Assembly: GCA_964017045.1 (NCBI GenBank)
Contig: OZ024810.1
Location: 16,611,204 to 16,675,203 of the forward strand
Direction of reading: 5' to 3'
Length of the DNA stretch: 64,000 bases
Origin: Omphiscola glabra
Taxonomy: Eukaryota; Mollusca; Gastropoda; Lymnaeidae
Shown here: piece after piece, positions 53,727-64,000 of the stretch
Layout of the letters: every line of letters begins with the position of its first letter
Position numbering within the stretch: position 1 is the first letter of the stretch
The notes under the pieces: generated by a model
What the model saw: only the letters and a program-made list of their open reading frames with translations
Database searches by the model: none
What the model was told of the DNA's origin: nothing
Position numbers and translations under genes: made by a program

Positions 53727-56700
53727 GCTTGTTGTATTGTAGCTCACTACTATGAGTGGTGGATCACTACATTAGTGTCATGTTACTTGCTGTATTGTAG
53801 CTCACTACTATGAGAGGTGGATCACTACATTAGTGTCATGTTACTTGCTGTATTGTAGCTCACTACTATGAGAGGTGGATCACTACATTAGTGTCATGTT
53901 ACTTGCTGTATTGTAGCTCACTACTATGAGAGGTGAATCAGTTCATTAGTGTCATGTTACTTGCTGTATTGTAGCTCACTACTATGAGAGGTGGATCACT
54001 ATATTAGTGTCATGTTACTTGCTGTATTGTAGCTCACTACTATGAGAGGTGGATCACTACATTAGTGTCATGTTACTTGCTGTATTGTAGCTCACTACTA
54101 TGAGAGGTGAATCAGTTCATTAGTGTCATGTTACTTGCTGTATTGTAGCTCACTACTATGAGAGGTGGATCACTATATTAGTGTCATGTTACTTGCTGTA
54201 TTGTAGCTCACTACAATGAGAGGTGGATCACTACATTAGTGTCATGTTACTTGCTGTATTGTAGCTCACTACTATGAGAGGTGAATCAGTTCATTAGTGT
54301 CATGTTACTTGCTGTATTGTAGCTCACTACTATGAGAGGTGGATCACAATATTAGTGTCATGTTACTTGCTGTATTGTAGCTCACTACTATGAGAGGTGG
54401 ATCACTACATTAGTGTCATGTTACTTGCTGTATTGTAGCTCACTACTATGAAAGGTGAATCAGTTCATTAGTGTCATGTTACTTGCTGTATTGTAGCTCA
54501 CTACTATGAGAGGTGGATCACTATATTAGTGTCATGTTACTTGCTGTATTGTAGCTCACTACTATGAGAGGTGGATCACTACATTAGTGTCATGTTACTT
54601 GCTGTATTGTAGCTCACTACTATGAGTGGTGAATCAGTTCATTAGTGTCATGTTACTTGCTGTATTGTAGCTCACTACTATGAGAGGTGGATCACTATAT
54701 TAGTGTCATGTTACTTGCTGTATTGTAGCTCACTACTATGAGAGGTGGATCACTACATTAGTGTCATGTTACTTGCTGTATTGTAGCTCACTACTATGAG
54801 AAGTGAATCAGTTCATTAGTGTCATGTTACTTGCTGTATTGTAGCTCACTACTATGAGAGGTGGATCACTACATTAATGTCATGTTACTTGCTGTATTGT
54901 AGCTAACTACTATGAGAGGGGGATCACCATATTAGTGTCATGTTACTTGCTGTATTGTAGCTCACTATTATGAGAGGTGGATCACTATATTAGTGTCATG
55001 TTACTTGCTGTATTGTAGCTCACTACTATGAGAGGGGGATCACTACATTAGTGTCATGTTACTTGCTGTATTGTAGCTCACTACTATGAGTTGTGGATCA
55101 CTACATTAGTGTCATGTTACTTGCTGTATTGTAGCTCACTACTATGAGAGGTGGATCACTATATTAGTGTCATGTTACTTGCTGTATTGTAGCTCACTAC
55201 TATGAGAGGTGGATCACTACATTAGTGTCATGTTACTTGCTGTATTGTAGATCACTACTATGAGAGGGGTATCACTACATTAGTGTCATGTTACTTGCTG
55301 TATTGTAGCTCACTACTATGAGTGGTGGATCACTACATTAGTGTCATGTTACTTGCTGTATTGTAGCTCACTACTATGAGTGGTGGATCACTACATTAGT
55401 GTCATGTTACTTGCTGTATTGTAGCTCACTACTATGAGTGGTGGATCACTACATTAGTGTCATGTTACTTGCTGTATTGTAGCTCACTACTATGAGAGGT
55501 GGATCACTACATTAGTGTCATGTTATTTGCTGTATTGTAGCTCACTACTATGAGAGGTGGATCACTATATAAGTGTCATGTTACTTGCTGTATTGTAGCT
55601 CACTACTATGAGTGGTGGATCACTACATTAATGTCATGTTACTTGCTGTATTGTAGCTCACTACTATGAGAGGTGGATCACTACATTAGTGTCATGTTAC
55701 TTGCTGTATTGTAGCTCACTACTATGAGAGGTGGATCACTATATTAGTGTCATGTTACTTGCTGTATTGTAGCTCACTACTATGAGTGGTGGATCACTAC
55801 ATTAATGTCATGTTACTTGCTGTATTGTAGCTCACTACTATGAGAGGTGGATCACTACATTAGTGTCATGTTACTTGCTGTATTGTAGCTCACTACTATG
55901 AGAGGTGGATCACTACATTAGTGTCATGTTACTTGCTGTATTGTAGCTCACTACTATGAGAGGTGGATCACTACATTAGTGTCATGTTACTTGCTGTATT
56001 GTAGCTGACTACTATGAGTGGTGGATCACAATATTAGTGTCATGTTACTTGCTGTATTGTAGCTCACTACTATGAGTGGTGGATCACTACATTAGTGTCA
56101 TGTTACTTGCTGTATTGTAGCTCACTACTATGAGAGGTGGATCACTATATTAGTGTCATGTTACTTGCTGTATTGTAGCTCACTACTATGAGAGGTGGAT
56201 CACTACATTAGTGTCATGTTACTTGCTGTATTGTAGCTCACTACTATGAGAGGTGGATCACTATATTAGTGTCATGTTACTTGCTGTATTGTAGCTCACT
56301 ACTATGAGTGGTGGATCACTACATTAATGTCATGTTACTTGCTGTATTGTAGCTCACTACTATGAGAGGTGGATCACTACATTAGTGTCATGTTACTTGC
56401 TGTATTGTAGCTCACTACTATGAGAGGTGGATCACTACATTAGTGTCATGTTACTTGCTGTATTGTAGCTCACTACTATGAGAGGTGGATCACTACATTA
56501 GTGTCATGTTACTTGCTGTATTGTAGCTCACTACTATGAGTGGTGGATCACAATATTAGTGTCATGTTACTTGCTGTATTGTAGCTCACTACTATGAGTG
56601 GTGGATCACTACATTAGTGTCATGTTACTTGCTGTATTGTAGCTCACTACTATGAGAGGTGGATCACTATATTAGTGTCATGTTACTTGCTGTATTGTAG

Positions 56701-59700
56701 CTCACTACTATGAGAGGTGGATCACTACATTAGTGTCATGTTACTTGCTGTATTGTAGCTCACTACTATGAGAGGTGGATCACTATATTAGTGTCATGTT
56801 ACTTGCTGTATTGTAGCTCACTACTATGAGAGGTGGATCAGTTCATTAGTGTCATGTTACTTGCTGTATTGTAGCTCACTACTATGAGAGGTGAATCAGT
56901 TCATTAATGTCATGTTACTTGCTGTATTGTAGCTCACTACTATGAGAGGTGGGTCAGTTCATTAGTGTTCTACTATGAGAGGTGGATCAGTTCATTAGTG
57001 TCATATTACTTAATGTATTGTAGCTCACTACTATGAGTGGTGAATCAGTTCATTAATGTCATGTTACTTGCTGTATTGTAGCTCACTACTATGAGAGGTG
57101 AATCAGTTCATTAATTTCACGTTACTTTCTGTATTGTAGGTCACTACTATGAGAGGTGAATCAGTTCATTAATGTCATGTTACTTGCCGTATTGTAGCTC
57201 ACTACTATGAGAGGTGAATCAGTTCATTAATGTCATGTTACTTGCTGTATTGTAGCTCACTACTATGAGAGGTGAATCAATTCATTAATGTCATGTTACT
57301 TGCTGTATTGTAGCTCACTACTATGAGAGGTGAATCAGTTCATTAATGTCATGTTACTTAATGTATTGTAGCTCACTACTATGAGTGATGAATCAGTTCA
57401 TTAATGTCATGTTACTTAATGTATTGTAGCTAACTACTATGAGAGGTGAATCAGTTCATTAATGTCATGTTACTTGCTGTATTGTAGCTCACTACTATGA
57501 GAGGTGGGTCAGTTCATTAGTGTTCTACTATGAGAGGTGGGTCAGTTCATTAGTGTTCTACTATGAGAGGTGGATCACTATATTAGTGTCATGTTACTTG
57601 ATGTATTGTAGCTCACTACTATGAGAGGTGGGTCAGTTCATTAGTGTTCTACTATGAGAGGTGGATCAGTTCATTAGTGTCATGTTACTTAATGTATTGT
57701 AGCTCACTACTATGAGAGGTGGATCACTACCTTAGTGTCATGTTACTTGCTGTATTGTAGCTCACTACTATGAGAGCTGGGTCAGTTCATTAGTGCTCTA
57801 CTATGAGAGGTGGATCAGTTCATTAGTGTCATGTTACTTAATGTATTGTAGCTCACTACTATGAGAGGTGGATCACTACCTTAGTGTCATGTTACTTGCT
57901 GTATTGTAGCTCACTACTATGAGAGGTGGATCAGTTCATTAGTGTCATGTTACTTAATGTATTGTAGCTCACTACTATGAGAGGTGGATCACTACCTTAG
58001 TGTCATGTTACTTGCTGTATTGTAGCTCACTACTATGAGAGGTGGATCATTTCATTAGTGTCATGTTACTTAATGTATTGTAGCTCACAACTATGAGAGG
58101 TGCATCACTATATTAGTGTCATGATACTTGCTGTATTGTAGCTCACTACTATGAGTGGTGAATCAGTTCATTAGTGTCATGTTACTTGCTGTATTGTAGC
58201 TCACTACTATGAGATGTGGATCAGTTCATTAGTGTTCTACTACGAGAGGTGGATCAGTTCATTAGTGTCATGGTTACTTTCTGTATTGTAGCTCACTACT
58301 ATGAATGGTGGATCACTACATTAGTGTCATGTTACTTGCTGTATTGTAGCTCACTACTATGAGAGGTGAGTCAGTTCATTAGTGTTCTACTATGAGAGGT
58401 GGATCAGTTCATTAGTGTCATGTTACTTGCTGTATTGTAGCTCACTACTATGAGTGTTGAATCAGTTCATTAGTGTCATGTTACTTGCTGTATTGTAGCT
58501 CACTACTATGAGAGGTGGATCACTACATTAGTGTCATGTTACTTGCTGTATTGTAGCTCACTACTATGAGAGGTGAATCAGTTCATTAGTGTCATGTTAC
58601 TTGCTGTATTGTATCTCACTACTATGAGAGGTGAGTCAGTTCATTAGTGTTCTACTATGAGAGGTGGATCAGTTCATTAGTGTCATGTTACTTGCTGTAT
58701 TGTAGCTCACTACTATGAGTGTTGAATCAGTTCATTAGTGTCATGTTACTTGCTGTATTGTAGCTCACTACTATGAGAGGTGGATCACTACATTAGTGTC
58801 ATGTTACTTGCTGTATTGTAGCTCACTACTATGAGAGGTGAATCAGTTCATTAGTGTCATGTTACTTGCTGTATTGTAGCTCACTACTATGAGCGTTGAA
58901 TCAGTTCATTAGTGCTATGTTACTTGCTGTAATGTAGCTCACAACTATGTGAGGTTGATAAGTTCATTAGTGTTCTACTATGAGAGGTGGATCAGTTCAT
59001 TAGTGTCATGTTACTTGCTGTATTGTAGCTCACTACTATGAGAGGTGGATCACTATATTAGTGTCATGTTACTTGCTGTATTGTAGCTCACTACTATGAG
59101 AGGTGGATCACTACATTAGTGTCATGTTACTTGCTGTATTGTAGCTCACTACTATGAGAGGTGAATCAGTTCATTAGTGTCATGTTACTTGCTGTATTGT
59201 AGCTCACTACTATGAGAGGTGGATCACTACATTAGTGTCATGTTACTTGCTGTATTGTAGCTCACTACTATGAGAGGTGAATCAGTTCATTAGTGTCATG
59301 TTACTTGCTGTATTGTAGCTCACTACTATGAGTGTTGAATCAGTTCATTAGTGCTATGTTACTTGCTGTAATGTACCTCACAACTATGGGAGGTTGATAA
59401 GTTCATTAGTGTTCTACTATGAGAGGTGGATAAAGTTCATTAGTGTCATGTTACTTGCTGTATTGTAGCTAACTACTATGAGAGGTGGATCACTACATTA
59501 GTGTCATGTTACTTGCTGTATTGTAGCTCACTACTATGAGAGGTGAATCAGTTCATTAGTGTCATGTTACTTGCTGTATTGTAGCTCACTACTATGAGTG
59601 TTGAATCAGTTCATTAGTGCTATGTTACTTGCTGTAATGTAGCTCACAACTATGGGAGGTTGATAAGTTCATTAGTGTTCTACTATGAGAGGTGGATCAG

Positions 59701-59862
59701 TTCATTAGTGTCATGTTACTTGCTGTATTGTAGCTAACTACTATGAGAGGTGGATAAAGTTCATTAGTGTCATGTTACTTGCTGTATTGTAGCTAACTAC
59801 TATGAGAGGTGGTTTACTACATTAGTGTCATCTTTCTTGCTGTATTGTAGCTCACTACTATG
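53727..59862. repeat. 58-bp satellite array, about 105 copies, 6.1 kb, with higher-order repeats
   Basis: Unit TTGCTGTATTGTAGCTCACT, ACTATGAGAGGTGGATCACT, ACATTAGTGTCATGTTAC. Main variants are GGATCACTAC, GGATCACTATAT and GAATCAGTTC. From about 53930 to 54830 these cycle as a trimer (174 bp). In 55600-56600 a 9-mer (522 bp) repeats: AGTGGTGGATCACAATATT at 56017 and 56539, and AGTGGTGG...ATTAATG at 55785 and 56307. After 56960 shortened units (CATTAGTGTTCTACTATGAG) appear and the array decays. No long ORF. Confidence 0.98.
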
Positions 59863-62800
59863 GCAATAATTCTTTGTTTTTATATGTTATGGGATTAAAT
59901 TTCAACACTATTGTTCGTAACTTGACTGTGATTTCTATTTACTTTAATTAAACGACATTGGAGAGAAAAGAACGACCAAATGACTAAAAGTGACGTTCAT
60001 AATTTAGACTTAGACTTTCAAAACTGCATTTTGATCATTTATAAAAGGAAAAAAAAAAGACACATTTATGGTTTTGAAATTTGTGAATGTTTCATATAAT
60101 TATTTCTAAATATATTTTTAAGTTGTCAAGCTTTTGCGTTCGCTTGCTGTTTAGATGCGTTTTCTCACGCAACTTGGACTTGAACAGCGTCTTGTGGTGT
60201 TAAGCTTCAACTATGTCATTTAAGAACTGATTCTTACACCGACAACTATTAGTCATCAAATATTAAATTACTGAACTAACGTTGTTTTTTTTAATGTCTG
60301 ATAATATCCTAACTATAAATTATATTTTTTTAAAGTTTGAAAATGAAATGAGATAGTCAAAATACGTTCTACATTATAATATGTAAGTCATATTAATTAA
60401 ATTTATCAAACACGTTTTTATTTTTCTGTGTGTTTATTTTTGGTCTATTGTTTTGTCTGTCTGTATTTTTTTTTTCATGATTTTAGCGAATTTTCTTGAT
60501 ACATTTTTTGTTGTTTTTTCTAATACATGTTATTGTTATGAAATAAAAATAAATGAATGTCCGCTGTTTGTACTGAATAGCTAAACCAAATCTTGACCAA
60601 GTTTAGTAGATTGGGGATATTCGTCGTTGTCTCTTATACCAAATTAAATTATAAAATTATGTGCCAGCAAATGTTCTTATAGTTTCCTCAACCATGAATG
60701 CTCTTTACTCCCAATGAACTAGTGTTTATTGTTTAATGTTTAACTTTCGACGTTCAGCAAAATCTTGCCAGACAGCCAAACATCAACAGATACATATAAA
60801 AAAACAACTATTAATTAAAGCCAATAATGTGTAATGTCGACAGAAATCGATAGGAAGACAACTTGGATGTGTCTGTCTATCAAAACCTGTGTCACGTGCA
60901 TAAGTAACATGGTATGTTACATAAATCATGATAAAATAGCCCGGAGACCCCAGCCGGTGTCAGTCTGAATAATAATAATAATATGATTTCATCTGCAGTC
61001 CCCCTACTTACGCTGGACATTAACCAGGATTTGTCGAACAGATGTGTGGGAAATAAAAAAATCTTTAAAACTTTGAGGACACTTAGCGATTTTATTTGTA
61101 TTTTTTTTCCCCTGTTATCTGTCCGTCACAATGTTACGCTGGTGTAGATTTTGCAGACCGAAATCCACAAGGCTTGTGATTATTCTTTATAGGATTATAA
61201 GCTGGTTCCCTACATAGTAAATCGCCTTTTTTCCACGCCGCTGAATAATCCAAAGAAACATCATGTGGATGATACAGCTTGGCACCAGTGGCGTCGCAGG
61301 AACTCTCCGAATGTTTTATTGTGTCAATGTTATCCGCCTGAATTCAGAGTTCCCTTCTCTTAGATGAGTGGCCAACCAAGGTTAGCAAGTCCCATTCACC
61401 CGGAGTGCTGGTGATGTATTTGCTTGACCACTCAGCCAGCCGGCATCCAATTGTTTTAAACAGGTAATATAATTTCGGAAAATAAGAAACACGGGGTTAG
61501 GGGAAAATTGAATAAAAAGTTGATTTAAAACTATAGAAGTCTCGACAGAAAGCCTTCTTCATGACACAGAAAATAAACCAAAAATTATAAGTTTCTCATG
61601 ACGTGTGTATTTTGAAAGAAAATTGGTAAATATTTAAGTTTGCCCAGGGAAGAAAACACATTAATACACGCATATCGTTAATGGAAACTTACTCAATAGG
61701 AACCGATATTCTACCGAGTCGATGTTAAAATCACCAGCCTGAATGTCTCACCCCATAATTGGTTTTAACCGACGTTACCCCACTTGAAATTGAAGATAAT
61801 CATATGCTGTTTAAATTTTTAATGTTTTTTTAATCTACTTATGCCTAGAAATCATTATAAATCAAACAAATTAAAAAATAATTTCGAAAATATAAATGAG
61901 TACAATTCTAAGTATGCAACAGAAAGAATTTCTTTGCCAAAAAAATAATTCTTAATATCACGACATATTACGTGTGAAAGAGCTTGATGAAATAATAAAT
62001 TGAGTAAGACAAGGAGATCACATGCTCTGTTAGTAACCGACCTGGTAACTAACCGCTGAGTGTTTACTTTTTTAAAAGCTGCGACTATGTTGAAGGTTTC
62101 AGGAGAAAACGGGCGAGCCATAATCTTGTCACAGAACATAGCACACTTTAAGCCTAACATAGCTTAACAATGTGTTGACTTGTAGCTATAAACACTGGAC
62201 TCATAGTTGTGCACACCAAACAGTAAATATCTTCCAGTAGAAAAATGTGGTCAATAATTTAATTTATTAAGATAACGAAACTTATATTTAAACAATGCAC
62301 GTATTCTTTGTAGTAATTAGTGCGTAAAATCTTATCAAGAAAAAAAATCGTTACGACAGGCAAGTAGTAAATATATAATTTACAAGACAGGCCAAAATCG
62401 TTTCAGCAAGTCGGTCAGCGCCATAGAAAACCATTACGTCTTTTATTAATTATGCTAGAGATTATATCAGCGTTTTTTGTCAGTGATGCTTTAACAAGAT
62501 AGAACGGCTTTTCAGTTTTAGAAAATTCAAAAATGTCACTTAATTTTAGAGTCTTTATTTTTTTTGTATTGCCCTTCAAAAAAATTTAACACAATATTCA
62601 TTTATATAGCATCTTTCAGTCTTTGCGAGACAATGGAGTAGCTATTTACACTTCGTCGAGGGAATCTCTAGGCAAAAACTGGAAGTGCTATTTCCACTGC
62701 ATTTTTTGCAGGAAAATATTGATTCCTGGTTAAATTTGAGCTTCCTTATTGTTCTTTTCGTTGCACTTTCTTTGCCTTACAAAAAAAAAAAAATCTACTT

Positions 62801-63318
62801 CTTGTGAAGAAACGTCACCTGTGCGGCTACTTAGCCTCTGTGGTGTTTTTAATGGAAACCAGCTGTTTCCCAGTGCAGCAGATCCCCACACTCCACGCAG
62901 CCAGTGGATCCAATGGAATGACAATTGTCACTACAGCTTTGCACTGACTGCGTCGCAGCAGTTGACGAATTGACATTGGTATCCTCGTCAAATCGACTTC
63001 GGGACTCCATCTCCGGATTATTGAGTTTGGGTTTACTCTCATAGTTTTAACTTAGCTTGCCGCATTAATTTTGCATATTTAAGCAGTATATAATCATTAT
63101 TTTAATAATTTCGCTATTCATAAATTTGCTTGTCAGCCAGCTTGATGCTAACCGGAAGCTTTTATAAATATACATAAAGAACAGATACAGTTGCAAAAAG
63201 AAAAATTAAGTTTTGTATGTGTGTATGGAGATCTTAATAATGTGGATATACGATTATAAATTTGATTAAAAATAGTTAGTTTGAAAGACATGTATAATTA
63301 GGAAACAACTAATGCATA
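59863..63318. other. Gene-poor flank
   Basis: AT-rich sequence with two higher-GC patches (61255-61460 and 62800-63050) that look like fragments of unidentified repeats or exons. The 101-codon antisense frame at 61855-62160 has no recognisable domain. No tandem array or terminal inverted repeat seen. Confidence 0.4.
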
Positions 63319-63561
63319 TTGCAAATTCAAAATCTATCGAGTTCGTTACAGTCTATTCGTCCCTACTCGTCACCAGACGGTGGGGACTTTAACGCTACAC
63401 CATTTCCCCCGATGTGGAAGAAAACCCGTCCAAGCCCCCTGGAAGAGTTGGCTGTGAACGCTTTAAACGCAGCGGTTACGGCTGACCGGGCGTCCCCTAT
63501 ACCCGGTATATGTGGTTTGCCGGGCGGGGGGGCGTATGAGATTGAACTCGACGACCAATAG
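63319..63561 (+). other. Open frame of unknown identity, 80 codons
   Basis: GC-rich compared with its flanks. The segment translating to PLEELAVNALNAAVTADRAS resembles a frame at 18344-18420 (PLRESAAEALNA), suggesting a repeated element instead of a unique gene. No domain recognised and no start context. It ends at a TAG. Confidence 0.3.
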
Positions 63562-64000
63562 ACACCATTTCCCTATGTGACATATCTGTCGTGGATTATT
63601 TCATGAATGCTGTCGATTAACCTTAGTGTAAGGTTTATGACAATTAAGTGCATTATTATAGAATAATAGCCAATTTTGTTTTAAATATTTGTTTCATTAA
63701 TATAACGAGCTATTTTAAAGAAACCGAAATAATTGCAAAACTAAAAAACGAAAATGAGTCAAGTTAAAAATGCGAAAACAACCATTACTTATAATAGGGC
63801 GCACAGTGAAAACTAACAAAATAAAAATAGTTTGATAAACCCTTAAAAACACAGGAAAAACATCATAAATGTCTAAGAAAATTTGTGAGAATTAAAATGG
63901 GAGAATTCAAACACATGTTGTTTTCACTGTCAGCACGAGATACGCACGTTCTCTTCATTGCTAGCATGCAATTTCATGTACTTTTCACTGTCAGCACGAG
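63562..64000. other. AT-rich window end, no feature seen
   Basis: The words TTTTCACTGTCAGCACGAGA near 63920 and again at 63982 may be the start of another tandem repeat cut by the window edge. Confidence 0.35.

Overview
The window is eukaryotic nuclear DNA: AT-rich, with intron-containing genes, polyA signals, non-LTR and Ty3/gypsy-type retroelement fragments, hAT- and pogo-type DNA transposons, and very many tandem repeats. Gene content (a GIMAP/AIG1 GTPase with a long coiled coil, and a C-type lectin with a mucin-like stalk) together with SPIN-like hAT MITEs fits a mollusc, most plausibly a heterobranch or freshwater gastropod. That placement is an inference; no rRNA or mitochondrial gene is present to confirm it.

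Three host genes can be supported, all on the + strand. (1) A three-exon, four-transmembrane claudin-like protein at 10853-13614. (2) A GIMAP-like GTPase at 21700-23357, uninterrupted by introns but carrying two +1 frame breaks, both at homopolymers, with a probable TATA box and 5' UTR exon upstream. (3) A six-exon secretory or GPI-anchored C-type lectin at 32101-44644. Its first coding exon holds only four coding bases, its exon phases all match, and it encodes about 299 residues: signal peptide, a CTLD with six cysteines, a stalk of ten TTTP-containing hexapeptides, and a hydrophobic tail. Its introns are packed with tandem repeats, including about 4.6 kb of a 48-bp minisatellite in intron 3.

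Mobile DNA: a complete but dead hAT transposon (4848-7481) with a perfect 8-bp target duplication and a transposase containing stops, frame breaks and a lost catalytic Asp; four SPIN-like MITEs; three further hAT-like MITEs; a pogo/Tigger-like MITE inside the lectin gene; three 3' ends of LINEs in two families; and a decayed Ty3/gypsy reverse-transcriptase fragment.

Roughly 30% of the window is tandem repeat, with monomers of 14, 16, 17, 20, 22, 27, 28, 29, 30, 36, 38, 48 and 58 bp plus a degenerate unit of about 180 bp. Three large arrays show higher-order organisation: the 36-bp array (19-mer, 684 bp), the 58-bp array (3-mer of 174 bp and 9-mer of 522 bp) and the 48-bp array (5-mer of 240 bp). 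The 36-bp array also lies inside a nearly identical inverted duplication with arms at about 45.65-47.3 kb and 51.63-52.85 kb. From 59.9 kb to the end no gene is recognisable.
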